NCBI GenBank assembly: GCA_037103525.1
Contig: JAZKLR010000566.1
Span: 1,054,001 to 1,118,000 of the forward strand
Length of the DNA: 64,000 nucleotides
Origin: Ganaspis brasiliensis
Lineage: Eukaryota > Arthropoda > Insecta > Hymenoptera > Figitidae
Reading direction: 5' to 3'
Notes under the pieces: model-generated
Seen by the model: the letters and a program-made list of their open reading frames with translations, nothing else
Databases searched by the model: none
What the model was told of the DNA's origin: nothing
In this document: one piece after another, positions 10,901 to 20,239 of the stretch
Layout: each line of letters starts with the position of its first letter
Numbering within the stretch: the stretch's first letter is position 1
Translations under genes and position numbers: made by a program

Positions 10901-13900
10901 ATTAATTTTCATAATCTGTACATAAAAATATACAAATGTATCAAATTTTAGCCCTCTAGCTCAAATAGTTTCAAAGTTATGAGGAAAAAACTTTTTTTTT
11001 TCGAAAATTTGCAGTTTTTCTTTTTTTGACAACGTTTTGACTTTCAATCCAGACAATGTTCCCTATAATTTTCCTGTAATCTACACGTAAAAATACATAT
11101 TATGTGTACCAAATTAGAGCTCTCTGTTTGTTAATAAGGTATATCTTTGTTTCGTAAATGTGCGGAACCCTAGATTTTGGTACGGGTGTAACTCGTACTT
11201 GCACGATTTTTTCATTTTTAAATGATTTTTTGAATTATAAAATTGTTTTAATTTAGCGATTTGTCGAAGTTTGTTATCAGTTGTCAATTATTTTCGTTAT
11301 TTTTCAGATATTTTTTTCAATTCTTTAATTATTCTCGTCATAAACTGTTTCTTTCAATTATTATTCATTTTCCACAACTTTCAATTAATTTCAACAATTT
11401 TTTCAATTTTCATTTATTCTCTTGAAGTTTTATAATTATTCTTTAACTTTTTAAATTATTTTGTTCTCTTGTTGATTATTCTTGACAGTTTTCGAATTTT
11501 TTTCATTTGTCTATTATTTTCTTTAATATTTGATAATTTTGTATTTTGTTATTTTCCTTTTAATTATCTATCTCAATCTGTCTTCTTCAAAATTTGATTT
11601 AATTCTTTAATTTTCAATTATTTTTAAAAAATTTAAATAACTTTTCCAGTTTACTTTTTTGTTTATAATTTTTCTTTAATTCTCGGCTTTTCTCAATCAT
11701 TTTTTTCAATTATAAAAATTGTTTTAAATTTAAATTCAGTTTTTCAATTCTACAACTATTATCTTAAACTCTTAAATATTTTCTTCAATTTTACATTTTT
11801 TATTCAAATTTCAATTTAATTTTTAACTTTTCAGTTGTTTAATTCAATTTGCAATTATTTTTTTCACTCATAAAAATTGTTTCACATGTAGTCAAATCAA
11901 TTAAATAAATAAACTAATAAGAACTTTAATTGAGGTATAAATTCGATATAAGGCCTCGTAAAAATTTCATACCAATAAAAAAAAAAGCGAATTGTAAAAA
12001 ATTTAATATAAGATACAAAATTGGCCATAATTTAACCTCTTTTTATATATAATACAATATAACCTTAAAATGTCAAACGTTATTACTTGATCCGTTATTA
12101 CTTGATCAATTATTTATTATCAATTATGTAATTTTTTTTTATGTACTGAAATCTCCTAATGGAGATTTCTATTTGTTTTATATTGGAACATCTTTTAATT
12201 TTAATTTTTATTGACCTGAAGAGGACATGAATATGTTGAAACATGTAGTCAAATCAATTAAATAAATAAACTAATAAGAATTTTAATTGAGGTATAAATT
12301 CGATATAAGGCCTCGTAAAAATTTCATACCAATAAAAAAAAAAAAAAAAAAAAGCGAATTGTAAAAAATTTAATATAAGATACAAAATTGGCCATAATTT
12401 AACCTCTTTTTATATATAATAAGAATATAACCTTAAAATGTCAAACGTTATTACTTGATCCGTTATTACTTGATCAATTATTTATTATCAATTATGTAAT
12501 CAATTATTTATTATCAATTATGTAATTTTTTTATGTACTGAAATCTCCTAATGGAGATTTCTATTTGTTTTATATTGGAACATCTTTTAATTTTAATTTT
12601 TATTGACCTGAAGAGGACATGAATATGTTGAAACATGTAGTCAAATCAATTAAATAAATAAACTAATAAGAACTTTAATTGAGGTATAAATTCGATATAA
12701 GGCCTCGTAAAAATTTCATACCAATAAAAAAAAAAGCGAATTGTAAAAAATTTAATATAAGATAAAACTGTTTAAATTCTATTAAAAACTAATTTGAAGA
12801 ATGATAATAATTGGTCTAGAAAAAAATTCTTTCTAATAAAATTTTGAAAAATAAAAATAACAAACTAAGGAGTTTTAAAACTAATCTTATGTGACCATTT
12901 ACAGGGTTGCCACGGTTCTGGAAAACCTGGAAAACCTGAAATTGTCATGAAATTTTTTTATAGTCAGGGAAAACCTGGAATACCTGGAAAAGTCGGGGAA
13001 TTTTATAAAATTTTATTTTTAAAAATTAATTCTATTAATTTCTCCTTTTATGATTTCAATCAGTAATATTTCATTTGAATTCCTTAAATTTTGTAATTAT
13101 TCTTTAATTTTTTTAATTATTTTGTTCTGTTGTCGATTATTCTCCTCATTTCTCAACTATTTCCTTAATTATTTAATTATTTTCTTTACATTTCAATTTA
13201 ATTTTCATTTTATTTCCTCCCTTTTTAATTATTCTCTTCAATTCTCAATTATTTTATTCAATGTTTAATAATTCTGGTCTTTTTTCAATTATGTTACTTT
13301 TTTTTTTCTAAATTTTAATACTATTCTTTAATTATCTACTTCAATTTTCAATTGTTTCAATTTTCATTTATTTTCTAAATTCTTTTTTTATAATTTTTTC
13401 CAGATTTTAATTGACAACTTTATATTCTTCTGCAATTTTATAATTAGGTATTCTTTACTTTTTTTTAATAATTCTGTTCTATTGTCGATTATTCTCGCCA
13501 TTTTTCGAACTTTTTTTACATTTTTTTTTAAATTTTCATGTATTTTTCTTAATATGTATTTAATTATTGTAGTCATTATTCAGTAATTTTTTTTTAATAA
13601 TCAATTATTTTCTTACAATTTCAATTTAATTCTTTAATCTTAACTTTATAAAATTTTCTCCAATTATTATTCTCGGCATTTTTTAATTATTTCTTTCAAT
13701 TATTATATTAATTATTTTCCACAATTTACAATTATTTCCTACAATTCTTTAATTATTCTCTTAAAATTTTATAATTATTCTTTAATTTTTTCCATTTTTT
13801 TGTTTTGTTGTCTATTAATCTAGACATTTCTCGAACTTTGTTTTCAATTGTCTATTATTTTCGTAATTTTTTAGATATTTTCTTCTATTTTTTATTTATT

Positions 13901-16900
13901 CTGGTCATTTTTCAATTATTTCTTTCAACTAATCAATTTTTTTCCGCAATTTTCAATTATTTTCTACAAATTTTTAAATTTACAATTATCTTTCTTAAAT
14001 CTTATAATTACTCTTTATATTTTTAAAATTATTTTATTCTGTTGCCGATTATTCTTGACAGTTTTCTATTTTTTTTTTCATTTGTCAATTATTCTCTTAA
14101 AATTGTAATTTAATTCCTTAATCTTTAATTTAATTCTTCAAGTTTTTAATATTTTCTTCAAATTTTAAATCCATTCTTCAGTTTTCATCTATTTTCTTGT
14201 ATTATTTTATAATTCTCTAGCTTTTTTAATGATTTTTTTCAATTTAATACAAAATTTCAATAAATTCTTAATTATATTCTTTAAATTTAAATTTCATTTT
14301 TCAATTTTCAATCCAGTTTTTCAATTTGTAATTATATTTACAACAATTATTCCTATAATTTTCTTAATTTTTCTTGTTTTTTAATTTCACAATTTAATAT
14401 TTCTTGTTTAATTTTTTCAATAATTTTTTTCAGTTGTCTATTTAATCTAATCATTTGTCGAATTTTGTTTTTAATTGTCAATTTTTTTGTCATTTTTTAA
14501 ATATGTATTTTCTTTAATTTTTGTATTATTCTCGTCATTTTTCAATTATTTCTTACACTTATTAATAATTTTCTTCAATTTTTAATTGTTTTCTGAAATT
14601 TTTCAATTATTTCCTACAATTTTTTCAATTATTTCCTACAATTTTTTCAATTTTCAGTTATTCTCTTAAAATTTTATAATTATTTTTCGATTTTTTCCAT
14701 TTTTTTGTTAGGTTGTGTATTAATCTAGCCATTTTTTTTTAATGCTACTTATTTTGTATTTGGTCATGGAACTTGATGAAAAATGGTCTGCAAAACCTGG
14801 AAAAGTCATGGAATCTTAAAATTTTTAAAACGTAGTAACCCTGATTTAATAGATTTTTTTTTGTAAAACTTCTATTGTCAGGGAAAATGAAAATGAAATT
14901 CTTGTGGCAATCCTGTTGAAACAAATGTTTCTGTGAACTTTTTATATCAGACTTCTTTTTATACATTTTTAATTTAGATATTTTTTTAAAGTATTAAATT
15001 TAAGTTCCTCATGTTTTAAATATTTTCTTTTGCTTTTTTTAAAAAAAAAGTTACATACATTTTTTACGTATAGGTAGTTATACTTAACGATGTTATAGTT
15101 AGGTAAAATCAAAATATTAATCTGTTTTTTCTTTTTTCAGAAATGAAGTGTTTGGATAAAAATGATGAGTTGACACCTCTTGGAAAAATCTTGGCACGTT
15201 TGCCCATTGAACCCCGTTTGGGTAAAATGATGATTTTGGGATGTATATTCCGAGTTGGAGATGCACTTTCCACAATGGCTGCCAACAGTACTACTTTCCC
15301 AGAAGTCTATAATATGGGCCCGGACACAAAAAGATTGTCGTATCAGCAAAAAGCATTTGCAGGAGCAAGATACAGCGATCATGTCGCGATGCTGCACGCT
15401 TTCCAAACTTGGGAAGAAGCAAGAGCTGGTGGAGATTATGCTGAACAAGCGTTCTGTGACTCGAAAAATTTGAGTCTGCCGACTTTGAGAGTTACCTGGG
15501 AAGCTAAAGTACGTTCGCCTGCATTTTTCTTTTCTTTTTTGTTTTTTGGAGATTTTTTTTATTTCAAACATTATTTTAATTTTAACACATTTTCTAGTTT
15601 CTTAGAATTAAAAAAAAAAACTTTTTGAAGTTGTTGAGTATTTGTTGGCAGGTTTATAAATATTTTATTTAAATTTTACAGAACCAACTTCAAGCTCTTC
15701 TGACGAGTGCAGGATTTCCTGAAGAAACCCTCTGTCCAACTCCATTGAATTATCAAGCAGGAGCTGATGTCAGACTCGATACTATCACTGCTTTACTTAC
15801 TATGGGACTTTATCCGAATGTCTGCTTCCATAAAGAAAAGAGGAAGGTTCTAACAACAGAATCAAAGGCTGCTTTAATTCACAAAACGTCTGTCAATTGC
15901 AGTAATTTTGAGCAAAACTTCCCGTTCCCGTTCTTCGTTTTTGGAGAGAAGGTATTTATTATTTAATTATTCATTTATTTATCAAAGTTCTTAAGCTCTT
16001 TGAAACTGGTACTCAATGGAATTTAAAAAAAAAAGTTCAAAGGCCACAAACATGCCAAATGAATCTCAGTAAAAAGAAGTTCTACAACACATGGAAACTT
16101 CGGGAAATTTTTCGCGAACATACTTTTAAAAAACAGTTTAAAAATATTATTAATGTAATAAGCAAAGTTGTAAAATAGTTTAACAACGTAATATAAATTT
16201 TATCACTCTTGAGTAGATATTTTCACTTAATTTACAATTTTTTGACTTATTTCTAATTTTCTCACTTTATAGTCAAAATTTTGTTCTTTTGATATTTTTT
16301 ACAATCATTCTGTAAATTTTCATAAATTTTCTAATTTTTATCATCATTTAATTTCATTAATTCTTTCTCCTTTATGAAATAGTTTATAAATTTTTTCAGT
16401 AATTTATTTTCTATACAAATTTCTTATTCTGCTTCTTAAGGAGGAATCGGACGAACAATCGGAACAAAAGTTAGTCCAAATGAATAATTTTGTTTTTTGA
16501 TATAGAAGACACATAAGTTAATAAAATTTTTTTTAGTGAAAGTATGGACACTTGTATTTTTTTTTTACAAAATTAGCCATTAAAAATTGCAATTTGATGA
16601 AAATTAAACAAAATTGACGTTGGAAAAGATTATTCAATTTGAGGTTTAAATTAACGCAATTGAATAATCGTTTCCAACGTTAATTTTTGTAAATTTTCAT
16701 CAAATTGCAATTTTTAACAGCTCATTTTGTAAAAAAATACAAGTGTCCACACTTTCACTAAAAAAAATTTCATTAACTTATGTGTGTCTTCTATATCAAA
16801 AATCAAAATTATTCATTTGGACTAACTTTTGTTCCGATTCCTCCTTAATTGTCCGATTTTTTTTTAGAATAACTCTCATTTTTCTTTTTTATGATTAAAT

Positions 16901-19295
16901 TAATTACATTTATTTCACGCAAAATTGTTTTTATATCATAAAGTAAATTTTCTAATTTTTCTCGTCGACTTTGATATTTATTTTCAATATTTTTTAGAAA
17001 TATTAGGGATTCATGATAAAATTTATACTGATCTTTGTGTTTTAATAAACAAATTTTTTCATCTTTTCTCTTTTTTTGGCATTTTTCAAAATTCTTAGAT
17101 AGTTTTAATTCTTTATTATTAAGGAAATTTAATTATTATTTTTTTTAACATTATCTTAGAATAACGCGTGGTTACCTTTTACCTGATTGGTCAATAAAAT
17201 ATAATGGAAATTTTCAATGCTGTTACTGAAATTGAAAATATTTTCATCTATATCAATCAGTGAAAAATTACTGACAATTTAGTCATTTTAAACTAATTTC
17301 CTGTAGAATTTCATTGATTGAAATCAAGAATAGAGAGTGATTTTCAATATAAAATCATTCTCCTTAAATTTTATAATTATTCTTTAATTTTTTTAATTAT
17401 TTTGTCAATTGTCAATTATTTTCCTCATTTCTCAATTATTTTCTTTAATATTTATTTATTTTCGTCGTTTTGTAATTGATTGTAATTCCCTTTTGGATTT
17501 AATTCTTTAATTTCAAATAAATTCCTCCATTTTTAATTATTTTCTTCAATTTTCAATTATTTTATTCAATGTTCAATAATTCTCGTCTTTTTCCAATTAT
17601 CAATCATTTTTTTGAAATCTCAATACAATTCTTTACTTATCTTGTTCAATTTTCATTTATTTTCTACAATTGTTTCTATAATTTTCTTCAGCTTTTAATT
17701 AACAAACTTAATATTCTCGTTCAATTTCATAATTATCCTTTAATTTTTTCAATAATTTTGTTCCATTATCGATTATTCTCGCCATTTTTCGAACATTTTT
17801 TACTCTTTTTTTCAAGTGTCAAGTATTTCTCTTAATATTTAATTATTTTAGTCATTAAGTAGTTTTTCTTATCAGTTAATTATCAATTATTTTCTTACAG
17901 TTATTAATAATTTTCTGTAATTTTTTCAATTATTCTTTTAAAATTTTATAATTACTTTTTAATTTTTTCAATTATTTTTTTCATTTGTCTATTAATCTAG
18001 TCATTTTTCGAATTTTGTTTTCAATTGTCTATTATTTTCGTCGTTTTTCAGATTTTTCTTCGATTTTTCTTTTATTTTCGACACTTTTCAATTATTTCTT
18101 TCAACTATTAATTTTTTCCGCAATTCTCAATTATTGTCAACAAATTTTTCAATTTACAATTCTTTTCCTTAAATTTTATTTTTATTCTTCAATTTTTTAA
18201 ATTATTTCGTTCTATTGTCGATTATTCTCGACAGTTTACTAATTTTTTTTTTAATTGTCAATTATTTTCTCAAAATTTTAATTCAATTACTTAATCTTTA
18301 ATTTAATTCTTCAATTTTTAATTATTTTCTTCACCTCTCAATTATTATTTTCAATTTGAAATTGTAGTCTTCAATTTTATATTATTGTATTCAATATTCA
18401 ATAATTTTAAATTTCAATACCATTCTTCAGTTTTCAATTATGTTTTTCTATATTCTATATATCATTATTGCCAACAATTATTTCTATAATTGTTTTAATT
18501 TTTCTTGTTTCTTAATTTCTTAGTTTAATATTTCTTATTTATTTTTTTCAATTATTTTTTTCAGTTGTTCTTTAATCTAATCATTTTTCGAATTTTGTTC
18601 TTAATTGTCAATTTTTTTTGTCATTTTTCAGATATTTTCTTCAATTTTTCGATTATTCCCATCATTTTTTACAATTATTAATAATTTTCTTCAATTTTCA
18701 ATTGTTTTCGAAATTTTTCAATTATTTCCTACAATTTTTTTAATTTTCAGTTATTCTCTTAAAAATTTCTAATTATTCTTTGATTTATCAATTTTTTTGT
18801 TTGGTTGTGTATTAAACTAGCCATTTTTTGGATTTGGTTTTTAATTGTACATTATTTTCGTCATTTTCCAAATATTTTGTTCAATTTTGTAATTATTCTC
18901 GTAATTTTTCATTATTTATTGTGTTTGCAAAAATTGATAGTTTTAAATGACCAACAACTGTGCAAAATTTCTTAATGTTGCTACTATACTTTTTATCTCA
19001 GATCAAAGTGAAACTGGGGTCAATTATTGTCCTATCTTGTAGTAATATTGTCCAACAAAATTTTTTCGAAAAGTGACTGAGTTATAATAATTATTATTAT
19101 TATATAATTTTGTTTTTATAACGTTTCCAAAAATCCTGAAAATCAATTCTGATATATAATTTATTCATCTTTATTTATAAACTTTTTAAAGCACAAGTCC
19201 TCTATGTCCTCTGAAATATTCTTTATTGTCACTGTAAAGCCTGACATTGTTTTTTTTTAAGAATGAGAGTGAAAGAAAAAAAAGGAATAATGTAT

Positions 19296-19326
<31 letters not shown>

Positions 19327-19948
19327 GTTTTTCATCTGCTTTTAGATTCGTACAAGAGCCGTGTCATGTAAACAAATGACAATGGTATCTCCGATCCACT
19401 TGCTGCTTTTTGGATCTCGAAAAGTTGAATACATCGATGGAGTTATTAGATTGGATAATTGGATAAACTTGGAAATTGATCCAAAGATTGCTGCAGCAAT
19501 CGTTGCTTTAAGACCAGCTTTGGAAAGTCTGGTGGTTAGAGCTGCCAAAGAGCCGGAAACAGTTCTTGAGCTGAGCCCTGTCGAGGAGAAGGTCCTGAGT
19601 GTAATTAAAAATCTGTGTGGAATGAATGCTTGTCGACATGAAATGGAACCAATTACTGGCGGAGGATTCCAATCTCGTAGACCACCAAGAGGACATATTA
19701 CTGGATTCGCGGCAAGCGGAGGACCTCCAGCTAAAATGATGCGAACTGATGATAGTGATAATGGTAGCAGTGGCGGAGGATTTGGTAGCAGAAGTGGTGG
19801 CTTTGGAGGAAGTCGAGGATTCGGAGGAAGTCGAGGATTCGGAGGAGGTCGAGGATTTGGAAGTAGCGCATTCGGCGGAAGCCGGGGATTTGGCGGTAAT
19901 CGAGGATTTAATCGAGGAAGTGGAGGCTGGGGTGGAGGAGCATTCTAA
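6279..19948 (+). CDS. mle: maleless / DHX9 ATP-dependent RNA helicase, 3' part (4 exons)
   Basis: DExH-box helicase that unwinds dsRNA and RNA:DNA hybrids in the nucleus; in Drosophila it remodels roX RNA for the dosage compensation complex, and elsewhere it acts in general RNA processing. Exons are joined 6279-7920, 15141-15508, 15682-15951 and 19346-19948. All introns are GT-AG, phases match, and the total is 961 codons with the stop. The joined protein runs: linker, two RecA domains with all helicase motifs, HA2, OB-fold, then a Gly/Arg-rich tail. Drosophila MLE is close to 1,300 residues, so roughly the first quarter (two dsRNA-binding domains and the start codon) is missing to the left. 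The 547-codon first exon carries the whole helicase core without an intron. Introns of 7.2 and 3.4 kb are filled with repeats, while the middle one is only 173 bp. Identity as DHX9/MLE is firm; dosage-compensation function in this species is not implied. Confidence 0.95.
7921..8983 (+). other. mle intron segment: CACGTG palindromes and a copy of the 145-590 sequence
   Basis: Near 7975-8065 there are CCACGTGGACTT words in two copies and a third CCCACGTG at about 8068. From 8450 to 8830 the sequence follows 145-590 almost word for word in the same orientation (TGTTAAGTTATTTACA, TTTTGTGAATAATTTC, GGAATTTGTCATTT). No coding sequence. Confidence 0.55.
8984..9133. mobile_element. 150-bp element with TCCGTAAA repeats
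   Basis: Begins CAGGGCTCGAAC and ends GAGGCCCTG, a short inverted terminus with the CAGGG start common in hAT-like non-autonomous elements. Inside, CCGTAAA or GTCCGTAAA recurs about seven times at irregular spacing. No coding potential. Confidence 0.5.
9160..9953 (+). repeat. AT-rich dispersed family, array 2 left part
   Basis: Same word set as the array at 1-2485; continues at 11225 beyond an inserted element. Confidence 0.6.
9954..11170. mobile_element. TA-flanked element with GGGTTCCG ends and subterminal repeats
   Basis: Flanked by TA (9952-9953 and 11171-11172), starts GGGTTCCGTACACC and ends TGCGGAACCC. Near the left end a unit containing TTAACTTCTAAACTATTTGA and AATTTGGTACAC occurs twice in full (about 10025-10150 and 10200-10340), with a third degenerate copy from about 10375. 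Inverted versions lie at 10900-11130. Two C-runs (10025-10037, 10200-10217) precede the repeats. No transposase frame. The ends resemble repeats common in Lepidoptera and other insects, from memory. Confidence 0.7.
11225..11883 (+). repeat. AT-rich dispersed family, array 2 right part
   Basis: Resumes the word order interrupted at 9953 (CAATTATTTTCGTTATTTTTC, here a shortened quote of the pattern, then CTGTTGTCGATTATTC-like blocks). Ends abruptly where the 357-bp tandem array starts. Confidence 0.6.
12211..12252 (+). ncRNA. Hammerhead-ribozyme-like motif, unit 1/2 junction
   Basis: Core CTGAAGA at 12216-12222 and GAAA at 12238-12241. Stem I TTGAC (12211-12215) pairs with GTCAA (12248-12252). 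Stem II GACAT (12224-12228) pairs with ATGTT (12233-12237) around a GAAT loop, with one G bulged. The stem III region is the self-complementary ACATGT (12241-12246), followed by A: predicted cleavage after UA at 12247. A very short or dimeric stem III is known for ribozymes in Penelope-like elements and satellite repeats. The G.U closing pair and bulge in stem II suggest reduced activity. Confidence 0.5.
12603..12644 (+). ncRNA. Hammerhead-ribozyme-like motif, unit 2/3 junction
   Basis: Identical to the motif at the previous junction: TTGAC 12603-12607, CTGAAGA 12608-12614, stem II halves 12616-12620 and 12625-12629, GAAA 12630-12633, ACATGT 12633-12638, GTCAA 12640-12644. The 392-bp spacing equals the unit length. 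Confidence 0.5.
12902..14915 (+). mobile_element. 2-kb element with CAGGGTTGCCAC ends
   Basis: Starts CAGGGTTGCCACGG and ends TTGTGGCAATCCTG. Subterminal repeats TGGAAAACCTGGAAAACCTG (left) and AAAACCTGGAAAAGTCATGG (right). The interior (about 13030-14740) is the AT-rich word family. No transposase frame. Its right half resembles 2470-2575 and 5955-6058. Confidence 0.6.
15141..15508 (+). CDS. mle: mle exon: HA2 domain and start of OB-fold region
   Basis: Begins after a T-rich tract ending in CAG at 15138-15140 and completes the Glu codon split with the previous exon, giving REMKCLDKNDELTPLG across the junction, which is the MLE/DHX9 sequence expected there. The winged-helix/HA2 block includes LPIEPRLGKM, typical of DEAH/RHA helicases. 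It ends at WEAK with donor GTACGT in phase 0. An antisense open frame over the same bases (15137-15571) is a shadow. Confidence 0.94.
15682..15951 (+). CDS. mle: mle exon: OB-fold region
   Basis: Ninety codons exactly, phase 0 at both ends, acceptor TTTTACAG and donor GTATTT. The product begins NQLQALLTSAGFPEETLCPT and contains GLYPNVCFHKEKRKVLTTES and KTSVNCSNFEQNFPFPFFVF, all characteristic of the C-terminal OB_NTP_bind region of DHX9/MLE, which contacts RNA and the helicase core. The first in-frame ATG is internal and is not a start. Confidence 0.94.
15952..16435 (+). other. mle intron, left part
   Basis: AT-rich, donor GTATTT at its start. No repeats or motifs recognised. Confidence 0.5.
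16440..16844. mobile_element. TTAA-flanked 405-bp fold-back MITE in mle intron
   Basis: TTAA at 16436-16439 and 16845-16848. Ends GGAGGAATCGGA and GATTCCTCC. The two halves are near-complete inverted repeats (left GTGAAAGTATGGACACTTG, right CAAGTGTCCACACTTTC), leaving a loop of a few tens of bases near 16645. TTAA targets suggest a piggyBac-type mobiliser. No coding sequence. Confidence 0.8.
16849..17330 (+). other. mle intron, middle part
   Basis: AT-rich single-copy-looking sequence between the fold-back element and the next AT word array. Nothing recognised. Confidence 0.5.
17331..18990 (+). repeat. AT-rich dispersed family, array 4 (+ orientation)
   Basis: Same ordered blocks as 13.0-14.7 kb (TCTATTAATCTAG, CTATTGTCGATTATTCTCGA). 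Ends with TTTTAAATGACCAACAACTG and TTAATGTTGCTAC at about 18940-18985, the same terminal block as at 2.4 and 27.5 kb. Confidence 0.7.
19294..19326. repeat. ATA/TAA microsatellite before mle terminal exon
   Basis: About ten TAA units ending 20 bp before the acceptor of the last mle exon. Confidence 0.85.
19346..19948 (+). CDS. mle: mle terminal exon: end of OB-fold and RGG/GGF tail
   Basis: Acceptor TTTTAG at 19340-19345, just after an ATA microsatellite; begins IRTRAVSCKQMTMVSPIHLL, the conserved MLE continuation. It includes HLLLFGSRKVEYIDGVIRLD and then, from about 19655, a low-complexity tail rich in Gly, Phe, Arg and Ser with repeated SRGFGG/GRGF units. This is the RGG-type region that in MLE and DHX9 binds RNA and directs localisation and is a likely arginine-methylation target. 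Stop TAA is at 19946-19948. Overlapping open frames (19508-19972 on -, 19749-20099 on +) are shadows of the purine-rich repeats. Confidence 0.95.
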   Translation: MRTRAVSCKQMTMVSPIHLLLFGSRKVEYIDGVIRLDNWINLEIDPKIAAAIVALRPALESLVVRAAKEPETVLELSPVEEKVLSVIKNLCGMNACRHEMEPITGGGFQSRRPPRGHITGFAASGGPPAKMMRTDDSDNGSSGGGFGSRSGGFGGSRGFGGSRGFGGGRGFGSSAFGGSRGFGGNRGFNRGSGGWGGGAF

Positions 19949-19952
19949 TAAA
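19947..19952 (+). terminator. AATAAA overlapping the mle stop codon
   Basis: The canonical hexamer shares its first two bases with the TAA stop. If used, it would give a 3' UTR of only a few tens of bases. A T-rich stretch follows at about 19970. The alternative downstream hexamer is listed separately. Confidence 0.4.
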
Positions 19953-20211
19953 GTATTAAAGGACATTTTCACGTTTTTTTATACATTACAACAATCGAAA
20001 GAATATAATTCTAGCACTTTTATTATAATTATTTTCATTTGTTTTAAGTTGAATTATCTGTCATTTACATTGTCATCTCAGAAAGTGAATCACGTTTGAA
20101 ATATTGAGTGAAAATATTCTTTTTTCATTTGTATTTACGAATTTCTTCGTAAGCACCTAGATGTATTTTTTAAAATATTTTTTAGAAACTATGTAATCAT
20201 TATAATACTAT

Positions 20212-20217
20212 AATAAA
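20212..20217 (+). terminator. Downstream AATAAA for mle
   Basis: AATAAA followed by a run of A, about 264 bp after the stop, with a T/GT-containing segment immediately after (20235-20255). I think this is the more usual polyadenylation signal, giving a 3' UTR of about 280 bp. No other obvious 3' UTR element is seen between the stop and this site. Confidence 0.5.
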
Positions 20218-20239
20218 AAACTTTAAAGCATTTATTTAC

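Larger units (their letters stand above)
11884..12764 (+). repeat. Tandem array, 357-392 bp unit, 2.3 copies, hammerhead-like junctions
   Basis: Unit 1 is 11884-12240, unit 2 12241-12632 and partial unit 3 12633-12764. Units start ACATGTAGTCAAATC and are nearly identical. Unit 2 is longer through a bigger A-run and a local duplication of TCAATTATTTATTATCAATT. Each full unit ends GACCTGAAGAGGACATGAA... with GAAA leading into the next unit. Inside each unit AAATCTCC-TAAT-GGAGATTT forms a hairpin (about 12149-12168 in unit 1). Confidence 0.85.

Noticed and set aside
16095..16110. NF-kB-like GGGAAATTTT site in the mle intron (also 13002-13012)
   Set aside because: One-off matches expected by chance in AT-rich DNA; no clustering.
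19508..20099. Ser/Thr-rich (-) and Glu/Val-rich (+) frames over the mle tail
   Set aside because: Out-of-frame readings of the Gly/Arg-rich repeats in the terminal exon.
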